Shown here: positions 1-9,318 of the stretch, piece after piece | Numbering within the stretch: the stretch's first letter is position 1 | Layout: each line of letters starts with the position of its first letter | NCBI RefSeq assembly: GCF_000737765.1 | Contig: NZ_JPRI01000003.1 | Span: 124,001-188,000, forward strand | DNA length: 64,000 nucleotides | DNA from: Chryseobacterium vrystaatense | GTDB taxonomy: Bacteria > Bacteroidota > Bacteroidia > Flavobacteriales > Weeksellaceae | Direction of reading: 5' to 3' | Made by a program: the position numbers and the translations under genes | Notes under the pieces: model-generated | Database searches by the model: none | What the model was told of the DNA's origin: nothing | The model's input: only the letters and a program-made list of their open reading frames with translations

Positions 1-1912
1 CGTAGACTGGATTATCTCATTAAGCCACAGACCTTATCAGGCTGAACAGTATGTTGGAGATATTTCGACATGGGTGAGAAATAATGCAGTACCATTGTTA
101 ACGACTTCCAATAAATATCTAATGCACGTGGGAGCTCACCATCACCTGTACCACAGAGGTCAGCTTAAAGAAACCCCGAATTATCAGATCATTTCCGGAG
201 GAACGGCATGGGATCAGTATTGGGGAATGTCTAATGAACAGGATTTTGACGATGTACAGAAAACGCTTACAGACTGGACTTATCAGATCGTGGAAGTAGA
301 TGTACAAACCGGAAAAGTAGATATAGAATGCTATTCAATTGGTGGGGTATACAATAAGAAGTACAACGAATTGGTAGATACATTCCACAGGTATAAAAAT
401 CAGCCAAAACCATCGAAACCTTCTGTTACCAATACTTTTGCTGCATCGGTGACATTGCCTTTGACTCTTGACGGAAGTGCTTTCGCATCATCCAACGGAG
501 AACTTCTGAATACAACACAGTTCCAAATCAGTAAAGCAGCCAATTTTTCAGTCATTGAAAAAGAATTTTACCGTGATTACGAAAACTGGTTTGGAAAAGA
601 CGGAAACGGAACACCGGATAAAACGAAAAATTTAAATGCCGGAGTGGATATTACTAAGGCTACCATTGCTGCCAATTCTATTTCAAACGGTACTTATTAT
701 GTAAAAGTCCGTTACAGAGACAGAAACCTGGAATGGAGCGACTGGAGTGATGTAAAACAGTTTGAGGTGACCGGAAGCGTTGTTTCCAATCCTACATTTA
801 CATTAGACAAAACTGAATATACACAAGCTGAGCCTATTACCGCTACTTATACCGGAGGACCCGGAAATCAGCAGGACTGGGTAGGAATCTACAAAAAAGG
901 GCAGACGCCTACGACTACAACTTCTCAGGGCTTTATTTATACAAACGGACAGACAGCAGGAACAGCTGTGTTCACGAATGGTCTTGCCAACAAAGGACAG
1001 TATTTTGCAGGTTTCTTTGCGAATGGAGGGTATACCGAAATTACAGGTAGAAAAAACTTCTATGTAGGACCGAAAGTTCTGCTGCAGGCTACAGCAGATA
1101 CCTATCCTGTAGGAGGAACAGTTGTCGTTAACTTCAGCAACGGGCCCAATTTGGTGAAAGACTGGATCGGGATATATAAAATGGGGCAGACTCCGGGAAC
1201 CAACACCGCTATCAAATGGAGCTATGTAACGACTCCTTCAGGAACATTGAATTTTACAGGCCTTCCTAAAGGATATTATTATGCGCAGTATCTGCTTGAG
1301 GACGGATATACAGGGATTGGAGATAAAGTATTCTTTAAAGTAGGGGACATTGTAACAGATCTGTGGATCAACAAACCTGTATATACATTAGGCGAAAACA
1401 TTACCGCTTCATGGACGGATTCTCCTGGAATTATCAAAGACTGGCTGGGAATTTATCCGCAGAGTGTTCAGACTCCGGATGACAACTTCGTTTCTTATAC
1501 GTACTTTGATGGTGTTACTCAGGGAACAAAAACAATCCAGGGAACAGCACTTCCTACAACTCCGGGGAATTATTATATGGTAATGTTTACCAATGACTCT
1601 TATACAGAAGTGTCAAACAGAAAACAGTTCCAGGTAACATCCGGAACATTGGGAACCGATGAAGTGAAAAGCACAGAGAAAAATGTAGTTATCTATCCGA
1701 ATCCAACGAAACCGGGTGAGCCTACCTTCATAAAAAGTGATTATCCGATCGAGAAAATTGAGCTGTTATCAGCATCAGGACAATTGTTGTATGAATCAAA
1801 AAATATCAACAATCAACGTTTTTCTCTTGTTAATGAAAACCTTCCGAAAGGAGTATATTTCGTGAAAGTTCATACAAGAAAATTATTTACTTTAAAACTG
1901 GTGATCCAGTAA
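1..1912 (+). CDS. T9SS-exported metallophosphatase, 5'-truncated
   Basis: The frame is open to the left edge, so the true start lies outside the window; a GTG at 74 is internal. The visible protein begins in the C-terminal part of a purple-acid-phosphatase-like metallophosphoesterase, with a SLSHRPYQAEQY segment and a GAHHHLYHRGQ motif that supplies metal-binding histidines. A fibronectin-like segment follows, then three tandem domains of about 90 residues, each with a D-W-[VIL]-G-I-Y core, and a type A T9SS sorting domain (YPNP near the start, ending in KLVIQ). It is probably a secreted or surface-attached phosphoesterase. The substrate cannot be told because the N-terminal metal centre is missing. 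A strong hairpin terminator follows. Confidence 0.8.
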   Translation, partial: VDWIISLSHRPYQAEQYVGDISTWVRNNAVPLLTTSNKYLMHVGAHHHLYHRGQLKETPNYQIISGGTAWDQYWGMSNEQDFDDVQKTLTDWTYQIVEVDVQTGKVDIECYSIGGVYNKKYNELVDTFHRYKNQPKPSKPSVTNTFAASVTLPLTLDGSAFASSNGELLNTTQFQISKAANFSVIEKEFYRDYENWFGKDGNGTPDKTKNLNAGVDITKATIAANSISNGTYYVKVRYRDRNLEWSDWSDVKQFEVTGSVVSNPTFTLDKTEYTQAEPITATYTGGPGNQQDWVGIYKKGQTPTTTTSQGFIYTNGQTAGTAVFTNGLANKGQYFAGFFANGGYTEITGRKNFYVGPKVLLQATADTYPVGGTVVVNFSNGPNLVKDWIGIYKMGQTPGTNTAIKWSYVTTPSGTLNFTGLPKGYYYAQYLLEDGYTGIGDKVFFKVGDIVTDLWINKPVYTLGENITASWTDSPGIIKDWLGIYPQSVQTPDDNFVSYTYFDGVTQGTKTIQGTALPTTPGNYYMVMFTNDSYTEVSNRKQFQVTSGTLGTDEVKSTEKNVVIYPNPTKPGEPTFIKSDYPIEKIELLSASGQLLYESKNINNQRFSLVNENLPKGVYFVKVHTRKLFTLKLVIQ

Positions 1913-1931
1913 TACTCTAACAATATATTGG

Positions 1932-1962
1932 AAAAAGCGAGAAAATTATTTCTCGCTTTTTC
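1932..1962 (+). terminator. Rho-independent terminator
   Basis: A 13-bp perfect stem (1932-1944 with 1949-1961) with a four-base loop and a T-rich right arm lies 20 bases after the phosphatase stop. The A-rich left arm lets it also serve the leftward gene ending at 2020. Confidence 0.8.
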
Positions 1963-2019
1963 TATTTAATATGAACAGGAAAAGTATAATCAAAATGACA
2001 ATGATCAGCCCTTTTGTTT

Positions 2020-2706
2020 TTAGTGAGGCATGATTAAGGTCATTAAAACAGATAAAAGGATCATTGAAATACCAAATGTGAGCATTCCCAATATATAGGA
2101 AACAAGAGCTTTTAAATAGCTGCCCAGCTTGGCTTTATCAAAAAATTGCCCTACAGCCCAGGAAAAATAAATGACTACAACCCCTGCGGCAATCGGCATT
2201 AAATGATATTGTGTTATTCCTTCAAAAACAGCAAAAACAGAAAACATCAGCATTTCCATTCCAAGGATAAAGCATATCAGGATCAATATTTCAAAAAAAT
2301 TGTAATCATATTTTTTGAAAAATATCTTTAGCCAAAAAGAAATAAACCCACCCATTATTATATTGGAATACCCATAATGACCCTGAACCCAATCATTGAT
2401 TGCATTCGATTGTGGACCTTCCGCATCAAATTTGATATAGCTTTGTTCAATGTGAAAAAAATGATTGACCAGTGTATAAATGATCGATGTGACAATAATA
2501 AATATAACAGGTTTAACCAGCCTGCTTCTGTTTTCACTGATGAAATTTCTGATATTTTCTCCTGGCCTTACCAGTAATTCTCTTATGGTATATAAAATAC
2601 CTCTGTCAAAATGCAAAACGTGCTCAATTTCATGGAGTATATAATGTCCGTCTATTCTTTTCGGTTTTATATTCTGTTTACAGTTTGAGCAAAATTCTTC
2701 GTTCAT
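2020..2706 (-). CDS. DUF3667 family membrane protein
   Basis: The 228-residue protein opens with a Cys-pair knuckle (CSNCKQ, residues 6-11) followed by the DUF3667 signature region (GHYILHEIEHVLHFDRGILYT and PGENIRNFI). After that come four to five predicted membrane segments. The family is widespread in Bacteroidota and its function is unknown. The ATG at 2706 gives the expected N-terminus directly before the zinc knuckle. It stands alone between oppositely or separately terminated genes. Confidence 0.8.
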   Translation of the reverse strand: MNEEFCSNCKQNIKPKRIDGHYILHEIEHVLHFDRGILYTIRELLVRPGENIRNFISENRSRLVKPVIFIIVTSIIYTLVNHFFHIEQSYIKFDAEGPQSNAINDWVQGHYGYSNIIMGGFISFWLKIFFKKYDYNFFEILILICFILGMEMLMFSVFAVFEGITQYHLMPIAAGVVVIYFSWAVGQFFDKAKLGSYLKALVSYILGMLTFGISMILLSVLMTLIMPH

Positions 2707-2905
2707 AGCAGCTTAAGTTTTAAATGCAAAAAACGATAAATGATTTTAAATCAACTTTACACTTTTGGGTAGTTTTTGGTATTTTTATCCAATCGAAAAT
2801 GAAAGATAAATATCAGTCTGAAAATGATAATGCATCACAGCTGTTTCTTTTACAAAACGCAGCAGAACTTTTTTGTTGTAAAGAACAATCACATCTATTA
2901 AAACG

Positions 2906-2936
2906 AAAAATCGACCATTACAAACGGTCGATTTTT
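2906..2936 (-). terminator. Rho-independent terminator of the MORN-protein gene
   Basis: A perfect 11-bp stem (2906-2916 with 2926-2936) with a nine-base loop. On the minus strand it is followed by a run of five T. It lies 25 bases beyond the stop of the leftward gene at 2961. It is A/T symmetrical and could act in both directions. Confidence 0.75.
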
Positions 2937-2960
2937 TATTATTTAAATTGAAAAGATATT

Positions 2961-4484
2961 TTAGTAATCGTATAGCAGGTCATCCTCCTGTATCGTGGTA
3001 CTCATAATATTGTAAACATCCTGCTCTTCTACCTCTGCGAGAATCTTCGAATCCTGAACAAGTTTTCCTTCAGTATTATAAACCTTTAGCAGAACCCATT
3101 TTCCGCTGCGTTCCAGTTCCTTTAAACCGGATTCTGCTTTATACTTAATTTTTCCGCTTTGAAGCACTCCGTTTTTTACAACAGCCTTATTGCCGGGCTT
3201 GCCTTTTACATATTGCACGATTTGTGCGGTGAAACCGGATTCTTCTTCCAGAGGTTGGCTATAAGTGTAGACAATGGCACCTTTTTCATCATAAATAGTT
3301 GAATCGTATCCGGTCTGTTTAGTGTTCAGCTTTTTCTCTGACTTTACTTTTTCATCCTCTCTGAAGGACTTGGAAAGCACCAAAACACCATCTTTATATT
3401 GCTGTTCACTGAATTCCTCATATAAAGTGCCGCTGTAAGGCATATCCTCTTTATAAGTTAAAGTACCCTTTACTCTTCCATCCGGATAATAATACTTGAT
3501 TTCCTGTACCATCCCATCCTTCATTACTTTTTCAGAAGATAATTTTCCGTTGTCGTCGAAAGATTTGTTCAGTACAACCGATCCGCTTTTATAAACATCG
3601 ATAGCTGAAAACCCTGAAAGATCGTAGTTGAACTGGTAATCTTCACCATCCATAGGTTTATAATAATCAGATTCCTTATCGTAAGAATAGATGAGATTTC
3701 CTATTTTCTTACCCGTTTCATCATAGGTGGTTTTATATCCGTCCTTTTTGCTTTTCTTATCTTCCTGAAGAATCTTTCCGTTTTTTGAATAGATGATGCT
3801 TTCCTTTATCGTTCCATCACTTTTTTGTTTCTCAATTTTAGAGACTCTCATCGGATTATAATAATACTCTACGACGACATTATCGTCCGAACTACCGGCA
3901 TTGCTTGTGCCAATGTGTTTTCCCTTATCACCGTAATACTTCGTTTCGTACTTTCCTTTGCTGTCTGTAGTAATCTCATAACGGATCCCTTTGATGTCCT
4001 CATCATAGGCCACCGTTTTGAAATTCTCGGAATTTTCATAGGTTGTAACACTGTTATAAAAAGATGAAAGCTCCGGATCTTTGTAGCTGTACATTTTTCC
4101 TTTAAAAGTGCCGTCGGCTTTATAAATCAGTTCTTCCAAAGGTCTTCCTTTCTCATCAAACGTCTGAGCAGGGCCTATCTGTTTTCCCCCTGAAAATGTT
4201 ACTGTGTTCAAAACCTTTCCTTCAGGAGTATACCAGGTCACTTTCCCTTCATAGATCTCACTGCCTGGCGTAGTATCTGAAGCAAGGCCTTCCATTTGAA
4301 GTTTTCCGTTTTTATAGAAATCTCTGATTAAGGTAAGCTTACCTTTGGCCTCGGTTTCCCTGTAAAATTCCATCTTGTCCTGAGTGGTTTTTTCCCAGTT
4401 TTCGTCAAAATACACCTTTTCCTGTGCACCTACGCTGATGCTGAGAATCAGTGCAAGAACTGCCGACGTAAATAATTTTTTCAT
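2961..4484 (-). CDS. Secreted MORN/YwqK-type repeat protein
   Basis: The N-terminus MKKLFTSAVLALILSISVGA is a standard signal peptide. The remaining roughly 485 residues consist of repeated short units of the type 'G-x-x-x-x-Y-x-x-x-G-K-x-x-x-x', for example DKGKHIGTS, DETGKKIG, DDNGKLSSE and NTEGKLVQD. These are characteristic of the MORN-variant / YwqK antitoxin-like repeat family. The protein is probably periplasmic or outer-membrane associated. Despite the family name there is no toxin partner next to it. It is monocistronic with its own terminator. Function unknown. Confidence 0.7.
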   Translation of the reverse strand: MKKLFTSAVLALILSISVGAQEKVYFDENWEKTTQDKMEFYRETEAKGKLTLIRDFYKNGKLQMEGLASDTTPGSEIYEGKVTWYTPEGKVLNTVTFSGGKQIGPAQTFDEKGRPLEELIYKADGTFKGKMYSYKDPELSSFYNSVTTYENSENFKTVAYDEDIKGIRYEITTDSKGKYETKYYGDKGKHIGTSNAGSSDDNVVVEYYYNPMRVSKIEKQKSDGTIKESIIYSKNGKILQEDKKSKKDGYKTTYDETGKKIGNLIYSYDKESDYYKPMDGEDYQFNYDLSGFSAIDVYKSGSVVLNKSFDDNGKLSSEKVMKDGMVQEIKYYYPDGRVKGTLTYKEDMPYSGTLYEEFSEQQYKDGVLVLSKSFREDEKVKSEKKLNTKQTGYDSTIYDEKGAIVYTYSQPLEEESGFTAQIVQYVKGKPGNKAVVKNGVLQSGKIKYKAESGLKELERSGKWVLLKVYNTEGKLVQDSKILAEVEEQDVYNIMSTTIQEDDLLYDY

Positions 4485-4804
4485 GTTTTTATTAAAAGTT
4501 TAAATGATTCAGTAATGTAATATGAAGTAGGAGTGAAGTCTTCTTTAAATATATGATGGATATAGAAGAAAATTTTTTTCACATAAAATGGTGTCTGATA
4601 ATTTTTTTAATAAGATCAACAGGTAGAAATGAAAGATATTCATAACCACTGTATTGATTACGCCAAATATAAGTCAATTTACTGAGAAATAAAGAGAATT
4701 TAAAGCATAAAACCTCCGTAAAATCACGGAATTTTTTCCGGAAAATTTTACTATTACAACGGAACGAAACAATGAACTGATTGTCTTTTTACCATCAAAC
4801 GTTT
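4485..4804. other. Intergenic, no gene seen
   Basis: This is 320 bases of AT-rich DNA between two leftward genes. It should hold the 3' end of the DoxX transcript and the promoter of the MORN-protein gene. A weak stem (CCGT/ACGG around 4714-4727) precedes a short minus-strand T run and might end the DoxX message. I see no convincing coding frame or RNA gene. Confidence 0.5.
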
Positions 4805-5302
4805 CTACAGGTAAAAAAAGTCCTTTTTTTTCTTTCTGATTAATTGATCGATCCCGAAAGCCCTGTATCCATAGAAGGAAAACATTCCCAATATCATTAT
4901 AAACAGTACCTGCGGCAGGAAAAAGAAATAGGTAAGCCATGTGAAAGGATCCATTGGATGCGGTCCGGCGGCAGGGTCTACCGGAACAAGTTCGGTGGGA
5001 ATAGAATGAAGGTCTTTGGTGAATAACGCCACAAGCATGATGACAATTAATGATAGTGAACTGAGCCTCGTCAACAGCCCTAATAATAAAAGAAGCCCCC
5101 AAAATGCTTCATTAAAAGCAACAAAATTAGCCATGAACTGTGGGTTGGAGAAACCAAGATTGCTTATGGTTTTCAGCATATAACCCTGAAAAACAGGATG
5201 GAAAAGCTTGTTGAAACCAGTAATGAAAAAGAACAGCCCAATGCTTATTCTGCATATTACATAAAATAAATCTCCGGCTTTATTAACAGTATTCTTTTCC
5301 AT
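4805..5302 (-). CDS. DoxX family membrane protein
   Basis: The 165-residue protein has four hydrophobic segments in the DoxX arrangement: an N-terminal ICRISIGLFFFITGFNKL, a central GLLLLLGLLTRLSSLSL, then two C-terminal helices. It is of normal family length. DoxX proteins are small integral inner-membrane proteins, variously linked to thiosulfate:quinone oxidoreductase or redox stress; neither role can be assigned here. The C-terminus is strongly basic (RKKKKD). It lies back to back with the rightward CoA-transferase subunit A gene. Confidence 0.8.
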   Translation of the reverse strand: MEKNTVNKAGDLFYVICRISIGLFFFITGFNKLFHPVFQGYMLKTISNLGFSNPQFMANFVAFNEAFWGLLLLLGLLTRLSSLSLIVIMLVALFTKDLHSIPTELVPVDPAAGPHPMDPFTWLTYFFFLPQVLFIMILGMFSFYGYRAFGIDQLIRKKKKDFFYL

Positions 5303-5461
5303 ATGACAGTTGTTTAGTTAAAAATTTTGAGTGCTAAGGATTTAGCTTAAACTATGATGACAGAATACCTGAAAAGTTAGATCTGAATTCAAATAAATTC
5401 CTGAATAATGTAGATATGAGAAAAATGATTAAATTTAACGGACAGAAAAATCTAATATTTC

Positions 5462-6163
5462 ATGATAGATAAAAGAGTAAAAAATGCAAAGGAAGCCATC
5501 GAAGGAATTAAAGATGGAATGACTTTAATGCTGGGCGGGTTTGGTCTGTGCGGTATTCCTGAAAACTCAATAAATGCTTTGGTAGAGAGCGATGTGAAAG
5601 ACGTTACCTGTATTTCAAATAACGCTGGTGTCGATGATTTTGGACTGGGATTACTGCTTCAGAAAAGACAGATCAAAAAAATGATCTCTTCATATGTAGG
5701 AGAAAATGCTGAATTCGAAAGACAGATGCTGTCCGGAGAACTTGAAGTAGAATTGACCCCACAGGGCACTTTAGCGGAAAAATGCAGAGCAGCTCAGGCA
5801 GGAATTCCTGCTTTTTATACCCCTGCAGGGTACGGAACTGAGATTGCAGAAGGTAAGGAGGTAAAAGATTTTGATGGAAAACCTCATATTCTGGAACATG
5901 CTTTCAAAGCAGATTTTTCAATCGTTAAAGCATGGAAAGGGGATTATCTCGGAAACCTTATTTTTAAAGGTTCCGCAAGGAATTTCAACTTTCCGATGGC
6001 AGGTGCTGCCAAGATCACAATTGCTGAAGTGGAAGAACTGGTAGAGCCGGGAGAACTGGATCCTAACGAAATCCACATTCCTGGTATTATGATTCAGAGA
6101 ATCTTCCAGGGAGAAAAATTTGAAAAAAGAATCGAGCAGAGAACGGTTAGAAAAAAAGACTGA
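5462..6163 (+). CDS. scoA: 3-oxoacid CoA-transferase subunit A
   Basis: A 233-residue class I CoA-transferase alpha subunit. The nucleotide-binding loop [10 protein letters not shown] is at residues 25-34, followed by the conserved [30 protein letters not shown] and [11 protein letters not shown] blocks. With subunit B it transfers CoA from succinyl-CoA to acetoacetate or a related 3-oxoacid, serving ketone-body and short-chain acid use in the cytoplasm. The partner scoB is not adjacent: it lies at 8310, beyond a leftward ABC exporter gene. A shared terminator sits just after the stop codon. Confidence 0.9.
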   Translation: MIDKRVKNAKEAIEGIKDGMTLMLGGFGLCGIPENSINALVESDVKDVTCISNNAGVDDFGLGLLLQKRQIKKMISSYVGENAEFERQMLSGELEVELTPQGTLAEKCRAAQAGIPAFYTPAGYGTEIAEGKEVKDFDGKPHILEHAFKADFSIVKAWKGDYLGNLIFKGSARNFNFPMAGAAKITIAEVEELVEPGELDPNEIHIPGIMIQRIFQGEKFEKRIEQRTVRKKD

Positions 6164-6190
6164 TTCCCTTCTGAAAATATAATTTGAAAT

Positions 6191-6229
6191 AAAATAAAAG
6201 CGCTGAAATACATTCAGCGCTTTTATTTT
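6191..6229. terminator. Bidirectional terminator between scoA and the ABC exporter
   Basis: A 17-bp near-perfect stem (6191-6207 with 6213-6229), with an AGCGCTGAA/TTCAGCGCT core and A/T-rich flanks on both sides. The right arm overlaps the stop codon of the leftward ABC exporter gene. Confidence 0.85.
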
Positions 6230-8030
6230 ATTCCTGTGAAACAGGCATTTTTCTTTCTCCGATCTGTTGTCGCCACATAGCGTAGTACAATCCTTTTTCG
6301 GCAATTAAATGACTGTGTGATCCCATTTCTATAACCTGTCCTCGTTCAAGTACATAAATTCGGTCTGCATGCATGATCGTACTTAAACGGTGCGCAATGA
6401 GAACCGTAATTTGTTCCTTTTCTTCTGAAATACTTTTTATGGTGGAGGTAATTTCTTCTTCAGTGATACTGTCCAGCGCTGAAGTGGCTTCGTCAAAAAT
6501 CAGTAAATGAGGTTTTCTTAAAAGGGCACGGGCAATGGCGATTCTTTGTTTCTCTCCGCCACTCAGTTTAAGTCCGCCCTCGCCAATAACGGTTTCGATT
6601 CCTTTTTCTGCCCGTTCCAATAAAGCGGTACAGCTTGATTTCTGCAAAGCAATTTCCAGATCAGATTCTGTAGCATTGGGATTCACAAAAAGAAGGTTTT
6701 CTTTGATTGTTCCTGCAAAAAGCTGGGTGTCCTGAGTGACAAAACCAATTTGATTTCTCAGTTCGTCAAAATCAAATTCTTTTCCATTAACCTTATTGTA
6801 AAAAATATTTCCTTCCTGAGGTCTGTAAAGTCCAACCAATAATTTCACCAATGTACTTTTCCCGGAACCACTTGGTCCTACAAAAGCGATGGTTTCCCCA
6901 TTTTTTACATCAAAAGAAATATTGTTCAAAGCTTTATACTGAGCAGACTGGTGTTTGAAAGAAACGTGTCTGAATTCCAATTCTTCAATAGCTCCGATTT
7001 GTTTTGGATGAAGCGGTTTTTCTTCCACTTCCTTTTTCATTAAGAGATCAAAATTATTAAGAGAAGCTTCAGCTTCACGGTAAGAAATAATGATATTCCC
7101 GATTTCCTGCATCGGTCCGAAAATGAAGAAACCATAGAACATCAGAGACAGGTATTGTCCGGGAGTAACAATATTCTTGAAAATCAAAAGTAAAAGAGTC
7201 ATCGTAATGATCTGTTGAAGAAAATTGACCATCGTTCCCTGAATGAAACTTAAAGAACGGATGCTTTTCACCTTCCTCAATTCAAGACCAAGAATCTTGT
7301 ATGTATTATTATTTAAACGGATAACCTCCTGATTGGTTAACCCCAAACTTTTGACAATTTCTATATTTCTTAAACTCTCTGTAGTACTTCCGGCTAAAGC
7401 TGTTGTTTCAGAAACAATATTTTTCTGAATACTTTTTATTCTTTTGCTTAATAAATTGGTGATAAATGCAATCAGAAAAATCCCGCAAATGTACACAGGC
7501 ATAATAGACCAGTGTAAACGGATGGCATATACAGAAACGAAAATAATACTGACTAAAATCCCGAAGAAAATATTAATGAAACTGGTAATGAATTTTACAG
7601 TATCTTCTCTTACCTTCGTTAAAATCGACAACGTTTCACCACTCCTTTGATCCTCAAATTCCTGATAGGGAAGAGCCATAGAATGTTTTAAACCGTCTGT
7701 AAAGATTTTCGCGCCAAACTTTTGAGTAATAACGCTTACTGCATAATCCTGAAAAGCTTTAGCAATTCTGCTGATCATCGCCGTTCCGATAAGTAATCCC
7801 AGGAAATAAAAAACACCATGGAAGGCACCGTCACCATATAAATATTGGTTCAGATTTCGGGGTAAGAGTTTTTCTTTATCAAAAAAATTAGGATGCGTGA
7901 CCAACTGATCCAGGATATTCCCTGTAATGGCCGGCGCAAATAAAGAAAAAACCTGATTAATGGTTGCCAGTAACAAAGAAAGAGCAATCAACCATTGGTA
8001 AGGTTTAAGGTATCTTAAAAGTATTTTCAT
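6228..8030 (-). CDS. ABC exporter, fused permease and ATPase (MsbA-like)
   Basis: A 600-residue half-transporter of the usual length. Six membrane segments occupy about residues 1-320. An ATPase domain follows, with Walker A GPSGSGKST (385-393), Q-loop in VTQDTQLF, signature LSGGEKQ (489-495), Walker B ending FDEATSALD and switch His in AHRLS. It would act as a homodimer exporting a lipid, drug or peptide; the substrate cannot be deduced. It is inserted between the genes for the two CoA-transferase subunits on the opposite strand. A candidate promoter -7 box lies just upstream. Confidence 0.85.
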   Translation of the reverse strand: MKILLRYLKPYQWLIALSLLLATINQVFSLFAPAITGNILDQLVTHPNFFDKEKLLPRNLNQYLYGDGAFHGVFYFLGLLIGTAMISRIAKAFQDYAVSVITQKFGAKIFTDGLKHSMALPYQEFEDQRSGETLSILTKVREDTVKFITSFINIFFGILVSIIFVSVYAIRLHWSIMPVYICGIFLIAFITNLLSKRIKSIQKNIVSETTALAGSTTESLRNIEIVKSLGLTNQEVIRLNNNTYKILGLELRKVKSIRSLSFIQGTMVNFLQQIITMTLLLLIFKNIVTPGQYLSLMFYGFFIFGPMQEIGNIIISYREAEASLNNFDLLMKKEVEEKPLHPKQIGAIEELEFRHVSFKHQSAQYKALNNISFDVKNGETIAFVGPSGSGKSTLVKLLVGLYRPQEGNIFYNKVNGKEFDFDELRNQIGFVTQDTQLFAGTIKENLLFVNPNATESDLEIALQKSSCTALLERAEKGIETVIGEGGLKLSGGEKQRIAIARALLRKPHLLIFDEATSALDSITEEEITSTIKSISEEKEQITVLIAHRLSTIMHADRIYVLERGQVIEMGSHSHLIAEKGLYYAMWRQQIGERKMPVSQE

Positions 8031-8047
8031 TCTAGTAAATAATGATG

Positions 8048-8055
8048 CAAAATTA
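8048..8055 (-). promoter_or_regulatory. Candidate -7 promoter box of the ABC exporter gene
   Basis: The minus strand reads TAATTTTG, an exact match to the Bacteroidota -7 consensus TAnnTTTG, 18 bases before the start codon. No clear -33 TTTG is seen at the expected distance. Confidence 0.4.
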
Positions 8056-8309
8056 GAGATATTATTTTGACTTATGATATTAACCTGAGCCCGTGTTAAA
8101 AAAATTAATATGATTTGTCTGTAAGCTGGAATTTATGAGATGAGGATTACGGGTTTAAGAGTAGCAGTGTTTTATTTCAACCTTAATTTCGTTTCTGAAA
8201 TACTGATCCAGGCTTTCAATTTCCTGACATCAAAAAAAAGAAATGTCCGAATGACAAAGCCCTTTTGTATTCAAGGGAAAAGAATTAAATTGCAGTTTAA
8301 GTTTTTATT

Positions 8310-8963
8310 ATGCTTACAAAAGAACAAATTGCTAAAAGGATTTCAAAAGAACTGAAAGACCGTTATTATGTAAACCTGGGAATTGGGATCCCAACATTGG
8401 TGGCCAACTACGTTCCAGAGGGGATTTCCGTAGAATTCCAAAGTGAAAACGGAGTTCTGGGTATGGGACCTTTCCCTTTCGAAGGCGAAGAAGATGCAGA
8501 TATCATCAATGCCGGAAAACAGACGATCACCATTCTGCCGGGAGGTTCATTCTTCGATTCAGCATTCAGTTTCGGGATGATCCGCGGTCAGAAAGTTGAT
8601 CTTACCATCCTTGGAGCCATGGAAGTTTCAGAAAACGGAGATATTGCCAACTGGAAAATTCCGGGGAAAATGGTAAAAGGAATGGGTGGTGCAATGGACC
8701 TTGTAGCTTCTGCAGAAAATATTATCGTTGCGATGATGCACGTGAACAAAGCTGGAGAAAGCAAAATCCTGAAAAAATGTACTCTCCCGCTTACAGGGGT
8801 CAACTGTGTGAAAAGAGTAGTAACCGAACTGGCTGTGCTGGACGTAACTCCTGAAGGATTCAAACTCGTAGAAAGAGCGCCTGGCGTTTCGGTAGAACAT
8901 ATTGTAAAATCTACAGAAGCCGATCTCATCATTGAAGGCGAAATTCCTGAAATGCAATTCTAA
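8310..8963 (+). CDS. scoB: 3-oxoacid CoA-transferase subunit B
   Basis: A 217-residue class I CoA-transferase beta subunit. The catalytic glutamate is E46 in the SENGVLGMGP motif. The preceding VNLGIGIPTLV and following GGSFFDSAFSFGMIRGQ and MGGAMDLV blocks are typical of the family. It forms the active enzyme with subunit A at 5462, from which a leftward exporter gene separates it by about 2.1 kb. The start at 8310 gives the usual N-terminus MLTKEQIAKRIS. A terminator follows immediately. Confidence 0.9.
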   Translation: MLTKEQIAKRISKELKDRYYVNLGIGIPTLVANYVPEGISVEFQSENGVLGMGPFPFEGEEDADIINAGKQTITILPGGSFFDSAFSFGMIRGQKVDLTILGAMEVSENGDIANWKIPGKMVKGMGGAMDLVASAENIIVAMMHVNKAGESKILKKCTLPLTGVNCVKRVVTELAVLDVTPEGFKLVERAPGVSVEHIVKSTEADLIIEGEIPEMQF

Positions 8964-8970
8964 ATAAAAT

Positions 8971-8997
8971 AAAAACCTTGTCAATGACAAGGTTTTT
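8971..8997 (+). terminator. Rho-independent terminator of scoB
   Basis: Inverted arms AAAAACCTTGT and ACAAGGTTTTT around a short loop, followed by a T run, eight bases after the scoB stop codon. Confidence 0.85.
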
Positions 8998-9318
8998 TTA
9001 TTGAAATAATTTTTACGTTATTTTAACTGACATAGGAAATCGTAGCGTTAAAAAAAATAAAATCTGTGAACGTTAAGAAAATTCTTCTGTCTGAGTCCGG
9101 GACAGATACTGAGCTAAAACAACAATACTGAACTCGCACGAGTTTAGAATTTTTAGTGAACATAATTTATTTTTAGCGAAGAGTTCCAGGTCTTGAATTT
9201 TTGCTTCTTTTGTTTCAAGACAAAAGAAAAAATATATCAAAAATAAAATATATTTTAACCTTTGATAAAGCCTCAGGCAAAGGATTATTGACCAGATCGT
9301 AGAACTTGATTCTGATAT
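8998..9318. other. Intergenic with small palindromes
   Basis: No gene is seen. The region contains a nine-base inverted repeat TTCTTTTGT/ACAAAAGAA (9205-9228, six-base loop), a short AACTCG/CGAGTT palindrome near 9132 and a CCTTTG/CAAAGG stem (9259-9283). The last lies just downstream of the leftward DUF4197 gene and may help end its transcript, although no T run follows. Confidence 0.4.

Noticed and set aside
2724-2951. A 75-codon plus-strand frame
   Set aside because: It runs through the terminator hairpin at 2906-2936 and has no recognisable protein character; composition is that of AT-rich intergenic DNA.
2961-4484. MORN/YwqK protein as antitoxin
   Set aside because: The family label suggests it, but the protein is exported and no toxin gene adjoins.
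4674-5102. A 142-codon minus-strand frame over the DoxX gene
   Set aside because: It is in another frame of the clearly real DoxX gene and its translation is low in structure.
8140-8355. A 71-codon frame ahead of scoB
   Set aside because: It overlaps the scoB start in another frame and matches nothing; the region is more likely scoB's promoter and leader.
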